Shown here: positions 40,228 through 48,685 of the stretch, in pieces
Layout of the letters: the number at the start of each line of letters is the position of its first letter
Position numbering within the stretch: position 1 is the first letter of the stretch
Assembly (NCBI GenBank): GCA_016935365.1
Contig: JAFGRB010000454.1
Coordinates: 1 to 50,785, forward strand
Direction: 5' to 3'
DNA: 50,785 nt
DNA from: Deltaproteobacteria bacterium
GTDB taxonomy: Bacteria > Myxococcota > B64-G9
Position numbers and translations under genes: made by a program
Notes under the pieces: generated by a model
Seen by the model: only the letters and a program-made list of their open reading frames with translations
Told to the model about the DNA's origin: nothing
Databases searched by the model: none

Positions 40228-41502
40228 TTGCGTTTTCCCGGCCAGAGGATCGCCAAGCACTACTTCCCCGTGACCCAGAAGCGCGTCCGGGCGGAGCTCA
40301 GTGGTGCGCCGGAGGAGCAGCGCCGCTGGTACCTGGTCGGCCTCGATCAGATCCTGGTGGACGTCGAGGTGCGAGACGAGTCGCTCGGGCGGCAGATGGG
40401 TCTGCGGGTCAGCGAGTCGGTCCTGCTTGCCGACGAGGTCTATGTCCGGATGCGAGACCAGCTGCGCTGCTGCGCGTGCACCTATGCGGCCGGCGGCGCG
40501 GTGGGCAACACGATCAACAACTACACCCATCTTTCGGGAGAGCCGGCGATCTTGCTCGGGGCGATCGACGAGTGCATCCGACCGGGCGAGGCAGCCTTCC
40601 ACTACGTGGCCCAGACGCCGACGTACGTGGATCTGAGCCACCTGGTCCCGGCACCCGGCACCATCGCCACCGCCTTCACTTTCGTGGCGACCGACGGGGA
40701 GCGCTCCTTTGCGGTGGCCCCGGGCAACTCCAACGCCTATCCGCCCCAGGCCCTTCCGCTGGATGAGATCCGCAATGCCTCGGCTGTCCTGACGACGCTC
40801 TACTGCCTGCGCGATCCGGACTGGCCGATCGCCAAGGCGGCGCTGCGCATGATGGAGGTCGCCAGCGAAGCGGGTGTGCCGGTCGCGCTCGGCATGGGCA
40901 CGGCCAGCCTGGTGAAGGAGCGCAGGCAGGAGGTGTGCTCCGTGCTCGAGCGTTTCGTCACCGTGGCCGCGATGAACGCGGCCGAGTCTGTGGCCCTGAC
41001 CGGCAGCGACGACGTGCTGCTCGCCTGCCGCCAGATCCTGGACTGGGTCGACATGGTCATCGTGACGGAGGGGGCCAGGGGCTTGACCATGGGCGGATGG
41101 GTGGACGAGGCCTACAGACGGCAGACGCGCCAGGCGCTGCGCTCGAAGTCCATCCCCGAGTACAACCGCTGGGAGTACAGCCGGCTCATGCGGCGGGCGG
41201 AGTGCCAGCGTCCTCAGAAGATCTACACCCACATCCATCCGTATCGCGGGGGCCCGGACCGGCTCACGAACACCAACGGCGCCGGGGATGCGGCCCTGGC
41301 AGCGGTCCTGCACGACATCGCGGCCAACCAGTACCACCGGGATCGGGTGCCCGGGAGCGACAAGCACGCGGCGCCGCTCGCCTTTCTGACCTACTCATCG
41401 CTGTCCCGCAACGCCCAGTACGGCAACCGCGTGGCCTACGAGGTGCTCAAGGGGCACTCGCCGCGCCTGAGCGCAGCGGTCGGGCACGACGAGGAGCGCT
41501 GA
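40228..41502 (+). CDS. gsk: Inosine-guanosine kinase
   Basis: A 424-residue PfkB-family kinase phosphorylating inosine and guanosine for purine salvage. TTG 40228 is the start: GAGGG lies 8 bases upstream and translation then gives MRFPGQRIAKHYFPV, aligning with the E. coli Gsk N-terminus. Family motifs: YLVGLDQILVDVE, AAGGAVGNTINNYTHLSGE, GERSFAVAPGNSNAYPP, EYNRWEYSRLMRRAECQRP, and the PfkB catalytic motif NTNGAGDAALAAVLHDI (Asp354). The C-terminus KHAAPLAFLTYSSLSRNAQYGNRVAYEVLKGHSPRL also matches. The frame is open to 40093, but the upstream codons (about 45) have no family similarity. This is a firm identification. Confidence 0.93.
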   Translation: MRFPGQRIAKHYFPVTQKRVRAELSGAPEEQRRWYLVGLDQILVDVEVRDESLGRQMGLRVSESVLLADEVYVRMRDQLRCCACTYAAGGAVGNTINNYTHLSGEPAILLGAIDECIRPGEAAFHYVAQTPTYVDLSHLVPAPGTIATAFTFVATDGERSFAVAPGNSNAYPPQALPLDEIRNASAVLTTLYCLRDPDWPIAKAALRMMEVASEAGVPVALGMGTASLVKERRQEVCSVLERFVTVAAMNAAESVALTGSDDVLLACRQILDWVDMVIVTEGARGLTMGGWVDEAYRRQTRQALRSKSIPEYNRWEYSRLMRRAECQRPQKIYTHIHPYRGGPDRLTNTNGAGDAALAAVLHDIAANQYHRDRVPGSDKHAAPLAFLTYSSLSRNAQYGNRVAYEVLKGHSPRLSAAVGHDEER

Positions 41503-41525
41503 ACGCTCGGCTGCGCGCCGCGCGC

Positions 41526-42230
41526 TCAACCCGCCGGCGTGCGGCTCGGGCGCAGGAGCACGTAGACGGCACCCGCACCGCCGTCGCAGGCGCGGGCCGT
41601 GCAGAAGGCCAGGATGCGCTTGCGGATGCTGCGCCGGGTGAACCAGCTCGCCAGCGCCGTCTTGAGAACGGGTATCCGGCCGGCCGAGCCGCGGCCCTTG
41701 CCGTGCACGACCAGCACGCAGCGCAGCCCGCGGATCTCGGCATCGGACAGGAAGGCCGCCACGGCCTCGCGGGCCTGCTGGCGGTTCATCCCGTGGAGGT
41801 CCAGGTGATCCTGGACCGCGAACTCGCCTCGGCGGAGCCTGTGGAGCAGGCGCGGATCGACGCCCTCGGCCAGGCCCTCGATGGCTTCGTCGGTCTCGTG
41901 GATGGCCAGGGGCAGCACGCCGTCGACCAGATCGCGAAGGGCCTGCATGACCGAGGCCTCCTCGCGCGCCAGGCTGCCGGGTGTGGCTGGATGCGGCAGA
42001 TCGGGTGGGGCTGGGCGCCCGGCCAGGGGCGAGACGTCCTGCATGGCCCTGGAGAACACCTCCCGCTCGTCGACCGGCTCGCTTTCCGGCTCGCGGGGTG
42101 GGGCGGCTGGCGGTGGAGGAGCGTGAGCCCCGGAGCCGGCTCGCAGCTCCTTCAGGGCGGCCAGAGGCCGGTGCTCGAACGTACTCTCGGCTACCTCGCG
42201 CCGACGCGTCTTGCGCTTCTTCCGCGACAA
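41526..42230 (-). CDS. Smr-domain protein
   Basis: About 234 residues. TTG 42230 is proposed as start because GGGGAG lies 6 bases upstream and the product then begins MSRKKRKTRRR, usual for this family; no ATG fits within the gap after the upstream gene. A Pro-rich linker (about 40-90) precedes a helical part and the Smr domain (about 145-230), with LDLHGMNRQQAREAV and VVHGKGRGSAG, the two signature motifs of the MutS2-type Smr nuclease fold. Free-standing Smr proteins have been linked to nucleic-acid cleavage and ribosome rescue. It is 52 bases downstream of the giant lipoprotein gene and convergent with gsk. Confidence 0.85.
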   Translation of the reverse strand: MSRKKRKTRRREVAESTFEHRPLAALKELRAGSGAHAPPPPAAPPREPESEPVDEREVFSRAMQDVSPLAGRPAPPDLPHPATPGSLAREEASVMQALRDLVDGVLPLAIHETDEAIEGLAEGVDPRLLHRLRRGEFAVQDHLDLHGMNRQQAREAVAAFLSDAEIRGLRCVLVVHGKGRGSAGRIPVLKTALASWFTRRSIRKRILAFCTARACDGGAGAVYVLLRPSRTPAG

Positions 42231-42282
42231 GGTCGGCTCCCCACCGCGGGAAAGGGCGGGCCGCGAGCGGGCCCCGCTCGGC

Positions 42283-45200
42283 TCAGAAGGGCGGACAGAC
42301 CGAGACGTAGCGGATGGCGTACGCCTTGTCGCCCGAGTCGTTGCAGTAACAGGTCGTCGGGTCGTCCGGATCGTCGCAGGTGACCACGCAGTTGCTGATG
42401 TAGTTGGCCACACAGCCGAAGCGTTTCTCTCCAGCCGCGTCGATGACGAAGTGGCCCTCGGTGGTCAGGATCTCGCCACCCTCGTCCCAGGGCTCCTGGG
42501 AGATGACCGTGGTCGCCTTGCGGGCGAGCAGGTTGCCGTTGCCATCCATGGCCCTGAAGACCAGCGCTTGATCGTTCGGGTGATCGCCGCGCTCGATCCA
42601 GAACACGCCCAGCATGTCCTCTTCGGGGTCGTAGCCGGATGCACCGCCGTATGCATCGTGGCGGCAGTGGGAGTTGACCTCGCAGCCCACGCGGGAGAAG
42701 GCCTGCTTGCAGATGCCCTCGGTGCAGACACCCGCCTCGGTGGTCCTGGAGACCTGGAAGGGGCCCTTTTCCACGCCCGAGCCGTCCGACCGGAGCCAGA
42801 CCAAGTAGATCTCGCGGCTGCCGTTGTTCTTGAGGGCGTCGAAGGTGATCGTGAAGCGATTCCCTGCCCGGGCCAGGGTCGGGTGGCGCGCATCCGTGAA
42901 GGGACCGGAGATGGTGTACTTCTCCTTGGTCTCCATCCACCGCGTCCAGTAATCCCACCAGGACCAGAACCACCACCAGTCATACCAGTGGTTGTGCATC
43001 TCGTAGCGCACCCTGGCCACCTTGATCTGGTGGCTGCTGCCGCTGCCTTCCACCCAGGCGATGACGAAGTTATTGCCGTCGTCGGGCAGGCCCTCGATCT
43101 GGATATCGGAGGGGTAGCTCGCGGTCGTGACCTGGTGCCAGAAGTAGTGGGACGGGTAGCCCCAGCAGGGATCCTCGTTCCAGTCGCCGTCGCAGGTCCG
43201 GCCCCCTCCGCCGCAGTCCGTATCCTCGAGGCAGTCTCTATCCGGACACTTGCCCGCCTGCGTATCGCAAGCGCTGGCGTCCGGGCAGGCGCGGATGCCC
43301 TGGCAGGACTGGCTGTAGTGGCAATCGCCGTTCGACCAGCAGGAGCCGCCGACGCAGGTGCCGCTCGAGCACGTCCCGGCACCGTCCGGACAGGGATGTT
43401 CGGCATCGCAGGACCCTCCCCGGCAGGTGCCCGCCCAGCAGGAGTAGTCGCTGCATGTGCCGTAGTAGACCTCGGTGTAGTAGTCGTCCGGATCGGCCCA
43501 CGGGTATCCGTAGCAGTGATGCCAGGTCTTGATGTTGCCGTACTCGTCGAGCGGGGCGGCCAAGATGCGGTTGACGTAGCCCCAGACGAGCAGGAAGCCG
43601 CCGTCGGCCTTGGCCAGGTTGGGCGAGCGCCGGTTGTTCTGGCACCAGCCGAACCAGGAGTGCCAGCCCCAGTCGTTGCAGCCGTCGAGCGGCTGGACGA
43701 TCTGGCCCTTGAAGCCCGTCACGCCCACGGTCCGGAACTGGATGGCGTCGCTCTGGACCCAGACCGTGCCGAAGACGTTGCGATCCGAATCCCAGACCAT
43801 CTCGGGGTTGATGGCCGCCTGCCACTTGTACCCGGCCGAGAGGCGCTCGTCCTGGGCCTCCTCCAGGCCGCCGGGGCAGGACGAGCCCTGGATGCAGTCC
43901 GCGCTGGTCATGCAGGAGGGCTTGTCGCAGCTCGATCCGGAGGGGCAGTCGGAGTTCGTGCCGCAGGTGGGGTAGACACAGGTAGCACCCGAGCAGGGGT
44001 TGACGCCGGAGCAGTAGGCGCTGTTGCAGGTCTGGTTGCCGGGGCAGTCGTTGTTGAAGGTGCAGGAGCTGGCGCAGCGCCAGTTGTCCGGGGTCTGCTC
44101 CACGCAGGTCTGGCCGGATGGGCAGACGAAGAAAGGCGGAGCGCAGGACTGGCCGCTGCAGCTGCCGTTGTTGCAGCGGCCTCCGGTGCAGGTGCCCAGG
44201 CTGCAGATGCCGTCCTTCTCACAGGTGCAGGTGGAGAAATCTTCCGGATCTGTGCAGTGGAAGCGGCACTGCCCGTTGACGTCGAGCTGGGATTCGCCAT
44301 CTCCGTCGACCGAGTAGGTCACCCAGTCGTAGAAGACCTTCAGCTGCTCGTTCTTGTCGTCGGTCTTGCGCTTGTCCTCCCAGACGAAGCCGACCGACAG
44401 GCCATCCCCGGTCAGGTCCATGCGCGGCCGCGCGCGGACCTTGGTCTCGGCCGTGATCTCTCCGTGCAGCATGGTGCACTCGCAGCCGTTCTCGAGATCC
44501 CCGTCCACGTCCAGATAGGGCCAGTAGCACTTCTGAATCTCGCAGTCGTCGCCCTCGCAGTGGATGGTGACCACGCCCGGCGGGATCTCTCCCTCTCCGA
44601 GCCCCGGGCAGGTTCCCAGGCAGGACGTGCAGCGGAACTCGGCGCAGTTCTCCTTGGTGCAGTGCTCGCCGGCGTTGCAGTCCGCGTCGGTCTCGCACGA
44701 CTCGCCGGTCATCATGTCCATGCAGAAACAGATCAGGTCGTTCGGGTCGCAGCTGCCCATGCAGTTGCCGCCCTGGCACATGTCGCCGTCCGGGCACTCG
44801 CGGTTGCAGCCGCCGCAGTTTTCCGGATCGCTGTTGGTGTCCACGCAGCCGCCGCCGCAGTTGGTCAGCCCGGCGCTGCACGATCCATCACAGTGGCCCT
44901 GGTTGCAGACCTGGCCTTCCAGGCAGCGGTTGTTGCAGCCACCGCAGTTGTTGGGATCCTGGTCGACGTCCACGCAGATGTTGTTGCAGGCCGTATAGCC
45001 GTCCGGGCAGCTGGAAGAGCAGCTTCCGCCGACGCAGACCTGAGTGCCCGGGCACTGCTGCTCGCAGCCGCCGCAGTTGTTGGGATCCTCGGACACGTCG
45101 ATGCATCCGCCCGCGCAGGCCTCCTCCTGGTAGCCGCAGTCGTCATCGCAAGCCCCATTGGAGCAGACCTGGCTTCCCCAGCACTGGTTCCCGCACTCGC

Positions 45201-48200
45201 CGCAGTGGGAAGGATGGGACTGGGTATCCACGCAGGCCCCGTCGCATTCGACCAGCCCATCCGCACAGGACGAGTCGCAGCTTCCCTGGTTGCAGAGGTA
45301 GCCCTCGGCGCAACCGCGGCTGCAGCTGCCGCAGTTGCCCGGATCGGTGCGCAGGTCCACGCACGAGCCGTTGCAGTTGGTGTATCCGGGCTCGCACGTG
45401 TAGACGCATGCGCCGCGCTGGCATGCCATGCCCGGGCTGCAGGAGCGGTTGCAGCCGCCGCAGTTGTCGGGGTCGTTGGTGATGTCGACGCAGCCCGAGC
45501 CGCAGAGCTCCTCGCCGGGCCGGCAGGTGCTCTCGCAGTTGCCCTCGACGCAGTGCTCGTCCACCGCGCAGTAGTGGTGACAGCTGCCGCAGTGGCGGTT
45601 GTCGTGGGCCGGATCGACGCAGTAGCGATCGCAGTCCTCGAAGCCGGGCGGGCACTCGTCGAGGCAATCCCCGCCGAAGCAGACCTGGTCGAGCGGGCAG
45701 GCGTGACCGCAGAACCCGCAGTTGTACGGGTCGTTGTCGATGTCCTTGCAGGAGCCGCCGCAGGAGGCGTTCCCGTCGAGGCACTCGTCGAGGCAGGTGC
45801 CGCGATCGCAGACCAGGCCCGCGCCGCAGCGGTTGAAGCAATCACCGCAGTTGTCGACGTCGGAGACCACCTCGACGCATCCGCCCGCGCAGGCGATCTC
45901 GCCGGGATCGCAGCCATGGCTGCACTGGCCATCGTTGCAGACCATGGAGGCATCGCAGGCCGTGCCGCATTCTCCGCAGTGATACGGGCTGGTCTGGAGG
46001 TCGACGCAGCTCTCGAAGCAGGCGACCGTCCCCCAGGGGCAGTCGCTCGAACAGCTGCCGTCGCCGCACAGCAGGCCCGGCGGGCAGGAGTTGCCGCAGC
46101 CGCCGCAGTTGTCGGGGTCCGAGTAGGGATCCACGCAGCCGCCGCCGCAGGTCAGCGTGCCGTCCGGGCATGGACCGGGCTCGCAGCTGCCGCGCAGGCA
46201 GACCGAGCTGGCATCGCAGCCGATGCCGCAAGCACCGCAGTTGTCGCCGTCGGTCAGGGGGTTCGAGCACTGGCCGGAACAGCAGCTGTTCAGCGGGCGG
46301 CAGTACCGCGCGCACTGGCCGCAGTGGGCCGGGTTGGTGTCCAGGTCGAAGCAGCTGCCGTCGCACTCGTCCAGGGGCGCTATGCAGGCCGTTCCGCAGC
46401 GTCCGCCCGTGCAGCTCTGCTGTGGTCCGCAGGCAGCGCCGCAGTCGCCGCAGTTGTCGTGGTCGCCGTCGGTGTAGACGCAGTCACCGATGCACTCCTC
46501 GAAGCCCGGCGGGCAGTCGTTGTCTTCGCCGCCGGAGTCGACGCAGCGGCCGGCCTGGCAGGCCTGACCGGGCGCGCAGCTCCTGTTGCAGTGCCCGCAG
46601 TGACCCGTGCTGGACGAGAGGTCCACGCACTCCGAATCGCAGTCGGTCAGCCCGGGACCGCAGGCCGCCTCGCAGACCCCTTGGCTGCAGACCTCGCCCG
46701 CGGCGCAGTGGGTCTCGCAGGAGCCGCAGTGGTGGGGATCGCTGTTCAGATCGCTGCAGTCGCGGCCGCAGCGCACCTGGCCCGCGAGACAGCCGTCGCC
46801 CTGCTCGACGCAGGAGCCCATCTGGCAGGTCTGGCCTGCTGCGCAGGCGTGATCGCAGCCACCGCAGTGCGCGGGGTTCGAGCCGGTGTCCACGCAGGCC
46901 TGGCCGCACGGGCTCAGACCGGGCCCGCAGCCCTCGTCGACGCAGAGGCCATCGCTGCAGTACTGGCCTGCGCCGCAGCGCAGCCCGCAACCGGCGCAGT
47001 TGGCCGGATCGCTGTTGAGGTCGACGCACACGTTCGAGCACAGCACGAGGCCCGCTGCGCAGCGCGTCGTGCCCCCGCCTCCGGAGTCGTAACACACGCC
47101 CAGGTGGCAGGCCTCACCCGGCTCGCAGTGGTTGCCGCAGCCGCCGCAGTGCTCGAAGTCGCCGGCCGGATCCACGCAGGTGCCGCCGCAGTCGATCTGC
47201 CAGTTCGCACAGCCCGCGCTGCATGAGCCGCTCTCGCAGCTGCTGCCCTCGTCGCAGGGCTGGCCGCAGGCGCCGCAATGATCCCGGTGGTTGGCCAGGT
47301 TCACGCAGTGGCCGCCGCAGTCCTCGGTCCCGTCCGGGCAGATGCCCATGCACTCGCCGTGGAAGCAGGCCTCCGCCCCGCAGGAGTTGCCGCAGTCCCC
47401 GCAGTGGGAGGGGTCGCTCATGATCTCGACGCAGCGGCGGCCGCAGGCCTCGGTCCCTTCCGGACAGGAGCTGACGCACTCGCCGCGGCCGCAGAGCATG
47501 TTGTCCGCGCAGGCGTTGCCGCAGCTGCCGCAGTTGTCGGGGTTAGACTGCAGGTCGAGGCAGGCCCGGTCGCAGTTGGTCAGGCCCGGATCGCAGGCGC
47601 TGGCGCACTGGGTCCGGTTGCAGACCATGTCGATCGAGCAGGCGTTGCCGCACACGCCGCAGTGATCGGGATCGCTGAAGGTGTCGGCCAGCGAGCCGCT
47701 GCAGCAGGCCACCCCCGGATCGCCGGCGTGGCCGCACACGCCGCAGTGGGCGGGATCCGTGGCCAGGTCGGCACACTCGCCGTCGCAGCAGGTCTCGCCG
47801 GCCGCGCAGCTGTTGCCGCAGCGACCGCAGTGCGCGGTGCTCGCGTTGAGGTCGACGCACTCGCCGCCGCAGGGGTACTCGCCGGACGGGCAGGCCACGT
47901 CGCACACCCCGTCGTAGCAGGCCTGGCCCTCGCCGCATGCGTGGCCGCAGCCCCCGCAGTGGTCGGGATCGGAGTCCAGCCACACGCAGCGCCGGCTGCA
48001 TTTCTCCATCCCGCCAGGGCAGGCGTCCAGGCACGTGCCCTGGTAGCAGGCCTGGTCCGGCCCGCAGGCATGGAAGCACTCCCCGCAGTGCTCGGGATCG
48101 ATCTCGGTGTCGACGCAGTCGCTCCCGCAGAGCGTCAGGTCGTCCTCGCAGAAGGTGTCGGAGTCGCATGACTCGCAGGAGGCGAGCAACAGGGTCATCA

Positions 48201-48264
48201 GCATCGCGGCCGGGACCAGCAGGACCACCGACCACACCCGTCGAGCTCTCGTGTTCATCTCCAT
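42283..48264 (-). CDS. Giant Cys-rich repeat lipoprotein
   Basis: A 1993-residue protein. ATG 48264 is preferred; TTG 48282 and ATG 48258 are alternatives. The signal ends LLLASC (lipid Cys30). Residues about 37-1175 are roughly 27 tandem units of about 42 residues with the pattern C-x(3)-C-V-D-x(3)-D-P-x-x-C-G-x-C-x(3)-C-x(4)-x-C-x-x-G-x-C-x(3)-C, eight or so Cys per unit. Residues 1175-1993 mix further Cys-rich (EGF/MYXO-CTERM-like) segments with beta-rich blocks (NFVIAWVEGSGSSHQIKVARV, FGTVWVQSDAIQFR) that resemble propeller blades. A dense Trp patch lies near residue 1760-1776. It is probably a surface-exposed adhesin or structural protein; there is no catalytic motif. Confidence 0.85.
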   Translation of the reverse strand: MEMNTRARRVWSVVLLVPAAMLMTLLLASCESCDSDTFCEDDLTLCGSDCVDTEIDPEHCGECFHACGPDQACYQGTCLDACPGGMEKCSRRCVWLDSDPDHCGGCGHACGEGQACYDGVCDVACPSGEYPCGGECVDLNASTAHCGRCGNSCAAGETCCDGECADLATDPAHCGVCGHAGDPGVACCSGSLADTFSDPDHCGVCGNACSIDMVCNRTQCASACDPGLTNCDRACLDLQSNPDNCGSCGNACADNMLCGRGECVSSCPEGTEACGRRCVEIMSDPSHCGDCGNSCGAEACFHGECMGICPDGTEDCGGHCVNLANHRDHCGACGQPCDEGSSCESGSCSAGCANWQIDCGGTCVDPAGDFEHCGGCGNHCEPGEACHLGVCYDSGGGGTTRCAAGLVLCSNVCVDLNSDPANCAGCGLRCGAGQYCSDGLCVDEGCGPGLSPCGQACVDTGSNPAHCGGCDHACAAGQTCQMGSCVEQGDGCLAGQVRCGRDCSDLNSDPHHCGSCETHCAAGEVCSQGVCEAACGPGLTDCDSECVDLSSSTGHCGHCNRSCAPGQACQAGRCVDSGGEDNDCPPGFEECIGDCVYTDGDHDNCGDCGAACGPQQSCTGGRCGTACIAPLDECDGSCFDLDTNPAHCGQCARYCRPLNSCCSGQCSNPLTDGDNCGACGIGCDASSVCLRGSCEPGPCPDGTLTCGGGCVDPYSDPDNCGGCGNSCPPGLLCGDGSCSSDCPWGTVACFESCVDLQTSPYHCGECGTACDASMVCNDGQCSHGCDPGEIACAGGCVEVVSDVDNCGDCFNRCGAGLVCDRGTCLDECLDGNASCGGSCKDIDNDPYNCGFCGHACPLDQVCFGGDCLDECPPGFEDCDRYCVDPAHDNRHCGSCHHYCAVDEHCVEGNCESTCRPGEELCGSGCVDITNDPDNCGGCNRSCSPGMACQRGACVYTCEPGYTNCNGSCVDLRTDPGNCGSCSRGCAEGYLCNQGSCDSSCADGLVECDGACVDTQSHPSHCGECGNQCWGSQVCSNGACDDDCGYQEEACAGGCIDVSEDPNNCGGCEQQCPGTQVCVGGSCSSSCPDGYTACNNICVDVDQDPNNCGGCNNRCLEGQVCNQGHCDGSCSAGLTNCGGGCVDTNSDPENCGGCNRECPDGDMCQGGNCMGSCDPNDLICFCMDMMTGESCETDADCNAGEHCTKENCAEFRCTSCLGTCPGLGEGEIPPGVVTIHCEGDDCEIQKCYWPYLDVDGDLENGCECTMLHGEITAETKVRARPRMDLTGDGLSVGFVWEDKRKTDDKNEQLKVFYDWVTYSVDGDGESQLDVNGQCRFHCTDPEDFSTCTCEKDGICSLGTCTGGRCNNGSCSGQSCAPPFFVCPSGQTCVEQTPDNWRCASSCTFNNDCPGNQTCNSAYCSGVNPCSGATCVYPTCGTNSDCPSGSSCDKPSCMTSADCIQGSSCPGGLEEAQDERLSAGYKWQAAINPEMVWDSDRNVFGTVWVQSDAIQFRTVGVTGFKGQIVQPLDGCNDWGWHSWFGWCQNNRRSPNLAKADGGFLLVWGYVNRILAAPLDEYGNIKTWHHCYGYPWADPDDYYTEVYYGTCSDYSCWAGTCRGGSCDAEHPCPDGAGTCSSGTCVGGSCWSNGDCHYSQSCQGIRACPDASACDTQAGKCPDRDCLEDTDCGGGGRTCDGDWNEDPCWGYPSHYFWHQVTTASYPSDIQIEGLPDDGNNFVIAWVEGSGSSHQIKVARVRYEMHNHWYDWWWFWSWWDYWTRWMETKEKYTISGPFTDARHPTLARAGNRFTITFDALKNNGSREIYLVWLRSDGSGVEKGPFQVSRTTEAGVCTEGICKQAFSRVGCEVNSHCRHDAYGGASGYDPEEDMLGVFWIERGDHPNDQALVFRAMDGNGNLLARKATTVISQEPWDEGGEILTTEGHFVIDAAGEKRFGCVANYISNCVVTCDDPDDPTTCYCNDSGDKAYAIRYVSVCPPF
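44740..48160 (-). repeat. Protein-level tandem repeat array (about 27 units of ~42 residues)
   Basis: Units such as CGGGCVDTNSDPENCGGCN and CNGSCVDLRTDPGNCGSCS follow one another without spacers. Units 4, 5 and 16 (counted from the N-terminus) are shortened. DNA identity between units is limited to the GCCGCAG-type Cys-Gly blocks, so the array has diverged and is not a recent expansion. Confidence 0.85.
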
Positions 48265-48465
48265 GGCACCACCCGTTCGCAAGGGTCCCCGTAAAGAACA
48301 TATGCTCCATCCTTCCGGGAAGCGGGACAGACCACTGGCCTGGATGGATGGAGATCCGTAGAGGTTATCTTAACCAAAGAGGGAAAAAACCACAATCGGT
48401 CAACTGGCCCCCTTCTCTTCGCTTGGGGCCATCCCCTTCCGGGACTGGTCTGCATGGCTCCCCGA

Positions 48466-48490
48466 TACTGGTCACGCAACTTACCAGTAT
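48466..48490. promoter_or_regulatory. Dyad, candidate activator (UAS) site
   Basis: A perfect 7-bp inverted repeat ATACTGG-N11-CCAGTAT. Its centre is about 185 bases before the predicted start site of the sigma-54 promoter, the usual range for an enhancer-binding protein site. Only one copy is seen. Confidence 0.45.
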
Positions 48491-48638
48491 TCGAGAACCA
48501 ACCGACGCGACATCCGCCTTGAAAAGCGGATAGTTGTGGATAATGGCCCCGTTCATAACGTGACGGCCTGTCGCATGCCAGGCGGGGTATCGAAGACAAG
48601 CTCCTGAGCTGGCTTCCAAATCTGGCTGCGCTCTCTCT

Positions 48639-48653
48639 TGGCACAGTGATTGC
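48639..48653 (+). promoter_or_regulatory. Sigma-54 (RpoN) promoter of the amidase gene
   Basis: TGGCAC-AGTGA-TTGC matches the -24/-12 consensus TGGCAC-N5-TTGC at every defined position, including the invariant GG and GC at the correct 10-base spacing. Transcription would start near 48665, some 21 bases before ATG 48686, just ahead of the AGGAGGGA ribosome site. Confidence 0.7.
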
Positions 48654-48685
48654 GAGTCCTGGCGAGCGATACAGGAGGGATCGCG

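Larger units (their letters stand above)
48265..48685. other. Divergent intergenic region between giant lipoprotein and amidase genes
   Basis: About 420 bases with no convincing gene. It holds a short palindrome GGTTATCTTAACC (48363-48375), the ATACTGG/CCAGTAT dyad and the sigma-54 promoter listed separately. No sigma-54 match was found on the minus strand, and no convincing promoter for the giant lipoprotein gene was recognised. Confidence 0.7.

Noticed and set aside
42211..47226. A 1671-codon plus-strand open frame
   Set aside because: It lies antisense to the giant Cys-rich lipoprotein. Its Val/Ala/Gly/Arg-rich translation is the expected mirror of repeated GC-rich Cys/Gly codons, with no signal, domain or ribosome site.
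44740..48160. Repeat array resembling a CRISPR or satellite
   Set aside because: The periodicity is about 126 bases, has no unique spacers and is in frame throughout; it encodes Cys-rich protein repeats.
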